Below are positions 51,016-59,405 of a stretch of DNA of 64,000 nucleotides, piece after piece (the stretch's first letter is position 1; each line of letters begins with the position of its first letter). The stretch covers positions 76,142 to 140,141 of the forward strand of contig CAYWVF010000002.1 in NCBI GenBank assembly GCA_964461815.1, in the 5' to 3' direction. The DNA comes from JAAZBA01 sp964461815 (lineage in GTDB: Bacteria > Bacillota > Clostridia > Oscillospirales > QAMX01). The translations under genes were made by a program, and so were the position numbers. The notes beneath the pieces were generated by a model. That model was not told where the DNA came from. It was given only the letters and a program-made list of their open reading frames with translations, and did no database searches.

Positions 51016-51951
51016 TTATTTCTTCTTTTTCTTTCTGTTGAGCATTGATGTGACCTTGGAAACATACAGAACAGGGCCTTTTTTGCCGTATTCGGGTGCA
51101 AATTCGTAGCGTATCTCGGCACGCAGCTTTATATTGCTCTCGTTCTTCGGGAAATTCACTCCGTCATATTTACAAAGCACACCGAAAAATTGCAGGTCGT
51201 TTTCACAGCAGGTCATTACCATATTTCCTGCGACAAAGTAGCCCTCTCTGCAATACTTCGGTACAGACGCCTGAGCACTGAATTCGACCGTTTTGCCGAG
51301 ATAACGCTCGGGGTAGTCAAGCATATCGGCATACCAGATTATATAGCTGTCCTTCGTGAGTACGATGACCTCACTGTTCAGATCGTATGGAAGATCGTCC
51401 TCTAAAGTGATATCGAGAGGCCCTTCCTCGTCACTCATATACATGATCTCTGTGCGAGGCGCACATGCTTTGATGCTGTCTCTGAAAAGCTTGAAATCGT
51501 TGTCTCTCGTACAGCGGTTCATGTATACTCTTGACGAGAGACGAAGCATATCTGTAAATATGCTCTTCATATTGTTGAAATAGACGTCAAAGGTCTCGGC
51601 GTTTATGACGGTAAACTGAGCTATCATATTCCATGCATACGGCATCGGTGTGTCGTAGAGTAAATTCATGCCCCAAACGCCGTTGTATTCTATGATAACA
51701 TAGGTAGGTCTGTACTTTTCATCTATATCAAGAAGTGCATCGCTCGTGTAATCCGACTTGTTTTCAAAAACACATATGTGAATGTAGTTTGGCAGATCGT
51801 CAAACTCGACCTCACCCTCTTCACAGCAAATGATCACAACTCGTTCCTTTGCAAGCTCCGGGTCACGCAGTATAGCCTCTCTGATGAATGTAGACTTACC
51901 GCTCTCGAGGAATCCATTTATCACGAAAAGAGGTACTCTTTTATTGTTCAT
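51016..51951 (-). CDS. CobW-type P-loop GTPase joined to a DUF1980-like domain
   Basis: 311 residues from the ATG at 51951. The Walker A motif is G-F-L-E-S-G-K-S-T (13-21), and E-E-G-E-V-E-F-D-D replaces the usual N-E-F-G of COG0523 proteins; the C-x-C-C metal motif is missing. The C-terminal 110 residues (V-E-F-S-A-Q-A and F-V-A-G-N-M-V-M-T-C-C-E-N-D-L-Q) resemble the C-terminal domain of YcgQ/DUF1980 proteins. It may insert or guard a metal. The nearest AAAGG is 14 nt from the ATG. 24 bp behind the His-rich CobW gene. Confidence 0.75.
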   Translation of the reverse strand: MNNKRVPLFVINGFLESGKSTFIREAILRDPELAKERVVIICCEEGEVEFDDLPNYIHICVFENKSDYTSDALLDIDEKYRPTYVIIEYNGVWGMNLLYDTPMPYAWNMIAQFTVINAETFDVYFNNMKSIFTDMLRLSSRVYMNRCTRDNDFKLFRDSIKACAPRTEIMYMSDEEGPLDITLEDDLPYDLNSEVIVLTKDSYIIWYADMLDYPERYLGKTVEFSAQASVPKYCREGYFVAGNMVMTCCENDLQFFGVLCKYDGVNFPKNESNIKLRAEIRYEFAPEYGKKGPVLYVSKVTSMLNRKKKKK

Positions 51952-51975
51952 CGTGATACAACTGCCTTTCAATGG

Positions 51976-53022
51976 TTATTCTCTTGAGAAAAGCTCTTTG
52001 AGCTTATCCTCGTTAAGCTCTGCACCGATCACGCAGATCTTTCCGGTAATGCAGGGACTGCCGGAGCGCACATCATGCTCCTCGGGCACGTAATCGAAAT
52101 AAACCCAGCTGTCGCTGGAGTCTACCATGCCCTTTGCACGGAGCACTGAGCCGCAGCTTCCGCTGTCAAGCTCGGCAAGTATTCTTTCGATATCCTCGGC
52201 AGAATATTTCTTAGCTGTCTCAAAGCCCCATGAGGTAAAGGCTTCATCAGCGTGGTGATGATGATGGTCATGGTCATGGTCATGATCGTGACAGCCGCAG
52301 GTGCAGTGCTCGTCATGCTCATGATGATGTTCGTGCTCGTGGTCATGGTCGTGACAGCCGCAGGTACAGTGCTCATCATGCTCGTGGTGATGTTCGTGAT
52401 GATGATGCTCCATAAGCTCATCTACCATGGAATGCTGAGTAAATGCATCGAGTATATTTTCACGGCTCAGCTTGTCAAGATGAGTTGTGATGATATTTGC
52501 ATTCTTATTTATATCGCGAAGGATATGGATGGCTTCCTCGATCTTTTTCTCGTTAGCCTTATCTGTTCTCGAAAGCAGGATACAGTCGGCATGAAGGACT
52601 TGATCCTCGTAAAACTCACCAAAGTTCTTTCTGTACATTTTGCACTTCGTACTGTCTACAACAGTGATGCAGGCGTCTACGCATATGGACTCATCGCCTG
52701 TGCTGTTTGCAGCTGTGATAACATCGGAGAGCTTACCTACGCCCGACGGCTCGATAAGTATTCTGTCGGGAGCATATGTGTCAACTGTCTCCTTGAGTGC
52801 CTTTGTAAAATCACCTACGAGGCTACAGCAGATACAGCCGGAGATCATTTCGTTTATCTGAATGCCGGAGTCCTTCAAAAAGCCTCCGTCTACGCCGATC
52901 TCACCGAATTCATTCTCTATCAAAACAAGCTTTTCACCCTTGAAAACATCCTCGATAAGACGTTTTATAAAGGTAGTTTTTCCTGCGCCCAAAAATCCGG
53001 AAATAATATTTATTTTTGTCAT
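51976..53022 (-). CDS. His-rich CobW-family GTP-dependent metallochaperone
   Basis: 348 residues. Walker A G-F-L-G-A-G-K-T-T (9-17), N-E-F-G-E-I-G (37-43) and the metal motif G-C-I-C-C (62-66) place it in COG0523. Residues 205-265 are a His/Asp/Glu-rich loop with two copies of H-D-E-H-C-T-C-G-C-H-D-H-D-H, and the CobW C-domain follows. It probably stores or delivers zinc. AGGAGG lies 7 nt before the ATG. A palindromic operator lies at the start of transcription, pointing to metal-dependent control. Confidence 0.9.
   Translation of the reverse strand: MTKINIISGFLGAGKTTFIKRLIEDVFKGEKLVLIENEFGEIGVDGGFLKDSGIQINEMISGCICCSLVGDFTKALKETVDTYAPDRILIEPSGVGKLSDVITAANSTGDESICVDACITVVDSTKCKMYRKNFGEFYEDQVLHADCILLSRTDKANEKKIEEAIHILRDINKNANIITTHLDKLSRENILDAFTQHSMVDELMEHHHHEHHHEHDEHCTCGCHDHDHEHEHHHEHDEHCTCGCHDHDHDHDHHHHHADEAFTSWGFETAKKYSAEDIERILAELDSGSCGSVLRAKGMVDSSDSWVYFDYVPEEHDVRSGSPCITGKICVIGAELNEDKLKELFSRE
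52278..52398 (-). repeat. 63-bp tandem duplication coding for the His-rich loop
   Basis: 58-bp segments at 52278-52335 and 52341-52398 are nearly identical, with a period of 63 bp (21 codons). They keep the frame and double the H-C-T-C-G-C-H-D-H motif. Confidence 0.85.
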
Positions 53023-53057
53023 TTTATATTCCTCCTGTGCAGATAATACGCTGTTAA

Positions 53058-53111
53058 AGTTAGTTAAAACTAACTAAAGTACATTTTATCACAAAGCGGT
53101 ACTTCTGTCAA
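53058..53111 (-). promoter_or_regulatory. Promoter and operator of the CobW operon
   Basis: TTGACA (53106-53111), 17 bp, TAAAAT (53083-53088) on the minus strand. The inverted repeat AGTTAGTTAAAACTAACT (53058-53075) starts at the expected +1, a repressor position. It does not match the Firmicute Zur box that I know. Confidence 0.8.
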
Positions 53112-53198
53112 TAACAGCATTATAAATTTAATACCGATGAATGGCACAATATTGAGTAATACCGTACACAAAACATCATATCACGTCAAAATATTGAA

Positions 53199-53227
53199 TT
53201 GACAAGGAGTCGGTTCAATGCTAGAAT
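53199..53227 (+). promoter_or_regulatory. Promoter of the GH20 gene
   Basis: TTGACA (53199-53204), 17 bp, TAGAAT (53222-53227). Confidence 0.8.
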
Positions 53228-53260
53228 AAAGTATATTTTTATATACGGAGGGAATGTGTA

Positions 53261-55177
53261 ATGTTAAAGCTGAGCTTTAAAGGCGATATCTGCTGCCTTA
53301 AGGACGGTATAAGCGAATTAGCACATGATTTTTCTTATTTGGCATCATTTTGTTCGTACTGTGACGATAACGAAAGCATAAAGATAAATGTCGTACAGAG
53401 AGACGGAGAAAAGCTCTGTGTAAAGTATTCGTCGGGCGAGGCGGAGATCGTTTATGCTAAAAAGCATCAATTTTTCCGTGCATTGGGCTTGCTTCTCGAG
53501 CATTTACATGATTCCAACGATGATTTTTCTGTCGAAGAGACAGCGTATTTCACCATGAACGGCCCTATGTATGATGTATCGCAGGGTAATGCGGTAATAA
53601 ATATCAACGGCTCGAAAAATATCATCCGCCGCATGGCGATAATGGGACTCAACATGATAATGATGTACTGCGAGGACAGCTACGACGTACCGAATCAGCC
53701 GTACTTCGGTTATATGCGTGCTCGTTATTCCGAAAATGATATCAAAGAGCTTGATGCATATGCGGATATGTTCGGTATAGAAATGATCCCATGTATCCAG
53801 ACACTTGCTCATCTTGTAGATGCACTCAAGTGGAATGTGTTCGCCGATATTCGTGAGGATAAGGAGTGCCTGCTTGTCGGTGAGAAGAAGACGTACGACT
53901 TTATCCGTGATCTGATAATAGCGGCGTCGCGTCCGTTTAAGACAAAACGCATACATATAGGCATGGATGAAGCGTGGCATTTGGGACGCGGCAGATACCA
54001 GGATCTCCACGGTGTAGTGCCGAAGACAGAGATAATGCTCATCCACTTAAATCGTGTAATGGAGATCGTGCGTGAGCTGGGACTTCAGCCTATGATGTGG
54101 AGCGATATGTTCTTCCGTGCAGCATCCGCTACAGGTGATTATTACGATACATCCGTAAAATTTACGGATGAGGTGATCAATATGGTGCCTAAGGATGTAC
54201 AGCTCGTTTATTGGGATTACTACCATGATGATTCCGAGGACTTTTACAATAAATTTATAGACACACACCGTGAAATAAGCGAGCCGATCTTCGCCGGAGG
54301 TATCTGGACATGGGTAGGCTTTGGCGCGAATTACAAGAAGACATTCCGTACAATGAATCCTGCGCTTATGGCGTGCAAGAAGAAGGGCGTAAAGGAAGTA
54401 TTCGCTACGATCTGGGGCGACAACGGTACTGAGTGCAGCGTGTACGCTACGCTTCTCGGACTCTCACTCTTTGCGGAGCATGGCTATACCTTCGATCTGA
54501 CAGAGGAAAAGCTCAGAAAGCGCTTTGAATTCTGCTGCGGCGCTTGCTATGACGACTTCATGAACCTCAGATTCCTTGACGAAACACCCGGAGTTGACAA
54601 GGATAATATGGAAGCACAGAATGCATCGAAGTCACTTATGTGGCAGGATATTCTTACAGGCCTGATAGATAAAAATATTGAGGGCTTGCCGCTTGACGAG
54701 CATTATGCAAAGCTTGCCGAGACGCTCAAGCCCGCATGTGAGCGCAACGGTGACTACAATGAATTCTTTGAAATGAACTACAATGTAGCGAACGTGCTTG
54801 CACTTAAGGCTGAAATGGGTCTTCGCCTGACAGCTGCATATAAGGCAGGCGACAAGGCTGAGCTTCGCCGCTTCGCCGATGAGTATCTTCCGGAGCTCAG
54901 AAGCCGTGTAGCTGCACTGCGTCATGTTCATATGGAGCATTGGTACGATATATATAAGTCTATCGGTTGGGATATAATGGATATGCGCTATGGCTCTCTG
55001 CTTACACGTATAGACAGTGCGATCACGGTCGTCAATAAATATCTGGATGGAAAGCTGTCTGTTATCGAGGATCTTGAAGAAACTCGTCTGCTATTCGACG
55101 GAAAAGAGGGCGTACCGTATTACGCCAATTATTACAGCAAGATCGTATCGTCCAGCCGTATAGCTCCGAATGCGTAA
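53261..55177 (+). CDS. GH20-family beta-N-acetylhexosaminidase-like enzyme
   Basis: 638 residues. An N-terminal zincin-like domain (about 1-95) is followed by a TIM barrel with the GH20 acid pair D236-E237 in H-I-G-M-D-E-A-W and a helical C-terminus. GH20 enzymes use the substrate acetamido group and release GlcNAc or GalNAc. No signal peptide is visible, so it would act on imported oligosaccharides. GGAGGG precedes the ATG. Monocistronic, ended by a strong hairpin. The second half is unusually long, so the exact substrate is uncertain. Confidence 0.78.
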   Translation: MLKLSFKGDICCLKDGISELAHDFSYLASFCSYCDDNESIKINVVQRDGEKLCVKYSSGEAEIVYAKKHQFFRALGLLLEHLHDSNDDFSVEETAYFTMNGPMYDVSQGNAVININGSKNIIRRMAIMGLNMIMMYCEDSYDVPNQPYFGYMRARYSENDIKELDAYADMFGIEMIPCIQTLAHLVDALKWNVFADIREDKECLLVGEKKTYDFIRDLIIAASRPFKTKRIHIGMDEAWHLGRGRYQDLHGVVPKTEIMLIHLNRVMEIVRELGLQPMMWSDMFFRAASATGDYYDTSVKFTDEVINMVPKDVQLVYWDYYHDDSEDFYNKFIDTHREISEPIFAGGIWTWVGFGANYKKTFRTMNPALMACKKKGVKEVFATIWGDNGTECSVYATLLGLSLFAEHGYTFDLTEEKLRKRFEFCCGACYDDFMNLRFLDETPGVDKDNMEAQNASKSLMWQDILTGLIDKNIEGLPLDEHYAKLAETLKPACERNGDYNEFFEMNYNVANVLALKAEMGLRLTAAYKAGDKAELRRFADEYLPELRSRVAALRHVHMEHWYDIYKSIGWDIMDMRYGSLLTRIDSAITVVNKYLDGKLSVIEDLEETRLLFDGKEGVPYYANYYSKIVSSSRIAPNA

Positions 55178-55194
55178 ATTATAGGAAAATTAAG

Positions 55195-55230
55195 ATCGCC
55201 CGAGCATGTTTAAATGCTCGGGCGATACGT
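55195..55230. terminator. Hairpin between convergent GH20 and flavoprotein genes
   Basis: ATCGCCCGAGCAT and ATGCTCGGGCGAT form a perfect 13-bp stem (55195-55207 with 55214-55226). The T-run on the plus side is weak (ACGTTTATT). Confidence 0.8.
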
Positions 55231-57147
55231 TTATTCTATACCGAAACGCTTATTGTAGTCTCTCCATACATTTTCAAACCAGCCGCCGCTCTCGGGCATA
55301 GAACGTACAGCCTCGATGTATGATCCAAAGCTGCCGTCTGTTAAGGCAGTAGCGGTGACGTATTTTCTGCCGTCGGGATCCTCGGGCTTGAAGGTGTAGT
55401 ATTCGGGCGAATATGACGGAACTGTACCGTTTTCGTCCAATACTATAGCTGAGCCTCGGCTTCCGAATCGTTCTGCGGAAATAAGCATCGCAGAAAGCAC
55501 AGCATCGGATGTCACCAATGCATCACGAGCCTTAAAGGCTGCGGAAAAACCGTCATTTTCGGTTATATTGACTTTTTCGTAGAAATTATCAAGCTGCAAC
55601 TTCACGTCGTCACGCAAGGTACACATTTTTGCCGTATCACGAACGTGTGATGCATATGAGGACATTTTCATACCGTTTTCAAGCACTATATCACGTGCGT
55701 TTTTGCTGCCGACAGCGATGATCTTCTCGCAGTCATTGCAAAGCTCCGTGATCTGCTCCATAAGGTCGTCTTCACTTGCGCTTCTCATGTTGAGTGATAT
55801 ATATTCAGCTGCGCGGAGCGAGCCTACCTGCGTTGAGTTGAGCGCAGAGCCGCCGGGACGTGTCACTCCGAATGTACCTGCTGCCTCACCTGCGACAAAC
55901 AGACCCGGAACGCATGTCTGCCAGTTGGAATCGACTGCGATACCGCCGTTGTTGTGCTGAGCACATACAGATATCTCAAGAAGCTCTGTTTCGAGATCGA
56001 TACCGTGAGAAAGATACAGCTCATACGCCTTTGGATTCATGAAGCGCAGACGCTTGATCGGAAGCTCGATAAGCGCATTTGAGCGCGAAAGGTAATCTCC
56101 GGCAACCTCAGGCAGAGCATTCAGATCAAGTCCTTTAGGCTCGGAACGGTAGTCGAGGAATACACGTCTTCCGAGGTTGACGACCTCGTTGTGTACAAGA
56201 ACATCGATGATGGATGAGCCATTGCCGAGCTTTGCAGCATCAAACGGCCACTGATATCCCTTGAGAAATACACATTCAAGGACCTTCTCCGCTGACGGGA
56301 TATAGTCGTAGAGAAATTCACGTTCAACTCCGTCGCTGTCGATGGAGATATACCTCGGCAGTACCTGCTGGTACGTACCGGAAAGATTCCAACGGAACTT
56401 TGTGGAGGCGAGTCCGTACTGCCACTCCTGCATATTGCAGCCCTCGGCACCTGCTTCAAGTGATAGGGAGGTCATACCCGTCTGACTCTCGGGATATACG
56501 GAGGATGAGTACAGCGCACTCGGGCCGCCTGTGGCAACGATGATGTTACCGGACAGGAATACGGCGATCCTCTTTTCACGTGAGCCCGTCTTTACAGCCG
56601 CAGCCGCAGTGATACCGTTTTTGTCCTTAAACAGGCGAACGACTGTCATTTGATCGAATATCTGAATGTTTTTTGCTTTGACAGCAGCCTCAAGGTGCTC
56701 TGTCATAAGCTTTGATGTGAGCGGACCGCAGGAGGTCGCACGCTGCTTGGGATCGTGGTCGGTCTTGTAGCCGACATACTCACCGTAGTAGTTACAGGGG
56801 AACGGCACACCGAGCTGCACCAGCTTCATAAATGCACGTACAGAGCCTGCTGCTTCGGAAAGAGCAATGTCACCGTGAACGCTGCCTCCGGAAAAAAGAT
56901 TTTCCGCAAGCTCGTCAATGCTGTCGCGCGCATCACCGGACATTGAGAGCTTATAATACGTCTGCTTATCGCTTCCGGTATTACGGCTCGTACCCATTTT
57001 GATACCCTCGGTCAGAAGCGCAATGTTCTTTACTCCAAGCGTATACAACGTGTCCGCAGCGTTAAAGCCTGCACAGCCGCTGCCGATGACTATAGCATCA
57101 TAGGAGTGAATGTCAACGGTAAATCCGTTTATCTGAACAGTTCTCAT
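55231..57147 (-). CDS. FAD-dependent reductase/dehydrogenase (fumarate-reductase flavoprotein fold)
   Basis: 638 residues. The FAD motif I-G-S-G-C-A-G-F-N-A-A is at 21-31, and the second FAD contact is V-A-G-E-A-A-G-T-F-G-V-T-R-P-G-G-S-A-L-N-S-T. The middle part is the capping domain of the succinate dehydrogenase / fumarate reductase / aspartate oxidase fold. No signal peptide or haem-binding motif is seen. Its ATG overlaps the SDR stop (ATGA). As last gene of the OYE-SDR-flavoprotein operon it could be a double-bond reductase or the electron-transfer partner of the OYE. Substrate unknown. Confidence 0.82.
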   Translation of the reverse strand: MRTVQINGFTVDIHSYDAIVIGSGCAGFNAADTLYTLGVKNIALLTEGIKMGTSRNTGSDKQTYYKLSMSGDARDSIDELAENLFSGGSVHGDIALSEAAGSVRAFMKLVQLGVPFPCNYYGEYVGYKTDHDPKQRATSCGPLTSKLMTEHLEAAVKAKNIQIFDQMTVVRLFKDKNGITAAAAVKTGSREKRIAVFLSGNIIVATGGPSALYSSSVYPESQTGMTSLSLEAGAEGCNMQEWQYGLASTKFRWNLSGTYQQVLPRYISIDSDGVEREFLYDYIPSAEKVLECVFLKGYQWPFDAAKLGNGSSIIDVLVHNEVVNLGRRVFLDYRSEPKGLDLNALPEVAGDYLSRSNALIELPIKRLRFMNPKAYELYLSHGIDLETELLEISVCAQHNNGGIAVDSNWQTCVPGLFVAGEAAGTFGVTRPGGSALNSTQVGSLRAAEYISLNMRSASEDDLMEQITELCNDCEKIIAVGSKNARDIVLENGMKMSSYASHVRDTAKMCTLRDDVKLQLDNFYEKVNITENDGFSAAFKARDALVTSDAVLSAMLISAERFGSRGSAIVLDENGTVPSYSPEYYTFKPEDPDGRKYVTATALTDGSFGSYIEAVRSMPESGGWFENVWRDYNKRFGIE

Positions 57148-57899
57148 AGGCGTCTTATATGGAAACCGCCGTCGGCATTGAGAACTGTACCTGTACCGTA
57201 ATCAAGGTAGCCGGAGCAAGCGGCGAGAACGCAGCCTGCTACATCCTCAGGTGTACCCATGCGCTTCGTAGGCAGAAGACCACCGTCGATAAGCTTATTG
57301 TATTTGTCGAGAACTGTGCTCGTCATATCTGTTTTGATAATGCCGGGACGTACCTCGAATACGGGAATGCCGTACTCGGCAAGTCTGTCGGCAAAGAGCT
57401 TTGTCACCATAGCGATGCCTGCCTTGGAGATACAGTATTCTCCACGTGAGGTAGAAGAGGTGTATGCAGACATGGAGGAGATGTTTACGATCCTCGGGCT
57501 GTAATCCTCAAGCTTCTGCTGCAGCTTTATCATAGCATTAGCCGCAGTCTGGCACATGAAGAAGGTGCCCTCAAGATTTATGTTCATCAGACGCTCAAAG
57601 CTTTCCTCCGTTGTCTCGAGCACATCGAGTCTAACCTTGGGAGCAACGCCTGCATTGTTTACGAGCACGTCAAGTCTGCCGTACTTCTCAATGACCGTGT
57701 TTATGAGGTTTTCTCTGTCCTCTTTAACGGCAATATTACACTGTATATAGTCAAGCCCTGTTTCACGGCATACGTCCGCACTGTCCTCTGCGGAGGAGGA
57801 TGCACTGAGAATTACCGTATAACCGTTAGCACTCAGCATCTTTGCGATGCCCAGACCGATACCACGGCGTGAGCCTGTAACTATTGCAATTTTACGCAT
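57144..57899 (-). CDS. Short-chain dehydrogenase/reductase
   Basis: 251 residues, classical SDR. The cofactor loop T-G-S-R-R-G-I-G-L-G is at 8-17, N-N-A-G-V near 85, the catalytic Ser in N-I-S-S-M-S-A-Y and Y-x-x-x-K in Y-C-I-S-K-A near 155. The R-R after T-G-S favours NADPH. It would reduce a ketone or oxidise an alcohol of the pathway substrate. AAGGGAAG precedes the ATG. 21 bp after the OYE gene. It resembles FabG but sits in a catabolic context. Confidence 0.9.
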   Translation of the reverse strand: MRKIAIVTGSRRGIGLGIAKMLSANGYTVILSASSSAEDSADVCRETGLDYIQCNIAVKEDRENLINTVIEKYGRLDVLVNNAGVAPKVRLDVLETTEESFERLMNINLEGTFFMCQTAANAMIKLQQKLEDYSPRIVNISSMSAYTSSTSRGEYCISKAGIAMVTKLFADRLAEYGIPVFEVRPGIIKTDMTSTVLDKYNKLIDGGLLPTKRMGTPEDVAGCVLAACSGYLDYGTGTVLNADGGFHIRRL

Positions 57900-57920
57900 A
57901 ATTCTTACTTCCCTTTCAAA

Positions 57921-59222
57921 TTATACTTTTTTCACGTACTGCATATAGAGCTTTGTGTAGAACGGATCACGAACTACGCAGCCTGTGATGCTTCCGGCAC
58001 GCATAAGCTCTGTACATTTTCCACATGCAAGACAGGTAGACTTCATATTGAAGCCTCTTCCGGCTAAAACGTCAGCTACCATCTGAGGATATGCAAATGC
58101 CATACGACCGAGACCTGCTACTGCGAAGTCACCGTTCTTGATGCCGCCTGCACACAGCATAGGCATGTACTGTCTGAGATAGGACAGACCGGAGCCGATA
58201 ACGCAAAGGTCGGGATATGTATGCTGTATCTTAGAGATGCAGTTTATCATACGCTCTACGCCCTGAAGCGGATCCTCTGTAGCCTCATAGGGAAGACCGT
58301 CGGCAGGACGGTTTACGTGCGGATTTACATACGGATTGCCGATCGTGATGTTGATGAGCTTCATTCCGAGAAGACCTACAAGCTCTGTAGCCTCATCGAG
58401 ATGCGGCTCAAGATCATGGTCGGGATCTACGCCGAAGCCGTAGGGATACGGGAAGCCGTCATAGATGTTGAGTCTGGAGGTCACGATAAAGTCCTTGGAT
58501 GTATTTGCTCTTGCATTGCTTACACAGTTGCGGTAGAAGCGTGTACGGTTTTCAAAGCTTCCTCCGTATTCACCGCTGCGTGTGTATGCAGACAGAAGCT
58601 CACTTGCAAGATATCTGTGGCAGCATTTTACGTCAACACCGTCAAAGCCTGCAAGCTCTGCAAGATGAGCGGAATGACCCATGCAGCCCTCAAGTCTCTT
58701 GAGCTCATCGTCTGTGATGATCCTTGATGGGTCGATAGGGATATTCTTTTCAAAAATAGGATTGTTATATGCAATGATCGGAGCGGGAACGCCTGTCGGC
58801 TTGGAATAACGACCCGAATGCGTAGCCTGCATGATAACGATAGGCTCAAAGCCATGTGCTTTCATCGTCGTTTCCTTTATCTCATCGACCTGAGCCTTGA
58901 AGTTGTCAAGGTTATCCTCTGTGATCATGAGCTGACGTGGGTTTGCACGTCCGTTTACGTCTATGGCAGTAGCCTCATACCAAATAAGAGCTGCACCGCT
59001 CTGTGCAAAATTTACATATCTGCGTCTTGTCTGCTCGTCGGGGCTGCCATCGCTTGTTCCGTCACAACCCTCAAGAGGATGGATCGCAAAACGGTTATTG
59101 AGAGTGAATTCCGGACATACGTATTTTTCCTTTAATACCGAGAGATCGTCACTTAATGGAAGAGATACTCCAAGCTTATCTAATTGCGCTTGTAATTCAT
59201 CGAAAGTTTTGTAATGAAACAT
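57921..59222 (-). CDS. Old Yellow Enzyme family reductase, FMN and [4Fe-4S], no FAD/NAD domain
   Basis: 433 residues. An OYE-type TIM barrel with G-F-D-G-V-D-V-K-C-C-H-R-Y-L and Y-G-G-S-F-E-N-R-T-R-F, then a cluster with C397, C400, C403 and C415 (C-x2-C-x2-C-x11-C) as in 2,4-dienoyl-CoA reductase. Only 18 residues follow the last Cys, so the C-terminal FAD and NAD(P)H domains of that group are absent. Electrons must come from elsewhere. It would reduce an activated C=C bond. AAGGGG lies 8 nt before the ATG. Confidence 0.87.
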   Translation of the reverse strand: MFHYKTFDELQAQLDKLGVSLPLSDDLSVLKEKYVCPEFTLNNRFAIHPLEGCDGTSDGSPDEQTRRRYVNFAQSGAALIWYEATAIDVNGRANPRQLMITEDNLDNFKAQVDEIKETTMKAHGFEPIVIMQATHSGRYSKPTGVPAPIIAYNNPIFEKNIPIDPSRIITDDELKRLEGCMGHSAHLAELAGFDGVDVKCCHRYLASELLSAYTRSGEYGGSFENRTRFYRNCVSNARANTSKDFIVTSRLNIYDGFPYPYGFGVDPDHDLEPHLDEATELVGLLGMKLINITIGNPYVNPHVNRPADGLPYEATEDPLQGVERMINCISKIQHTYPDLCVIGSGLSYLRQYMPMLCAGGIKNGDFAVAGLGRMAFAYPQMVADVLAGRGFNMKSTCLACGKCTELMRAGSITGCVVRDPFYTKLYMQYVKKV

Positions 59223-59340
59223 TAATATGACCCCTTTTCGAATATTTTTATATAATTATACTATACACAATAATTGCGTTCGTGTGTAATATATATTTGG
59301 TTTAATATATGTAAAATTTGATTTTTTTACAGTTTGTATC

Positions 59341-59369
59341 TTGTAATACGGATATAAAGGCTCTATAAT
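59341..59369 (+). promoter_or_regulatory. Promoter of the fusion-araC operon
   Basis: TTGTAA (59341-59346), 17 bp, TATAAT (59364-59369). Confidence 0.7.
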
Positions 59370-59405
59370 ATAGGTAATCAATTCTGGAAAGTGAGGAATA
59401 CATAA

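Noticed and set aside
52252..53046. 264-codon plus-strand frame opposite the His-rich CobW gene
   Set aside because: Begins in the antisense of the His repeat (Met/Val-rich), no start signal, overlaps the CobW promoter side.
53261..57147. GH20 enzyme as a member of the redox locus
   Set aside because: It is transcribed convergently, has its own consensus promoter and is separated by a strong hairpin.
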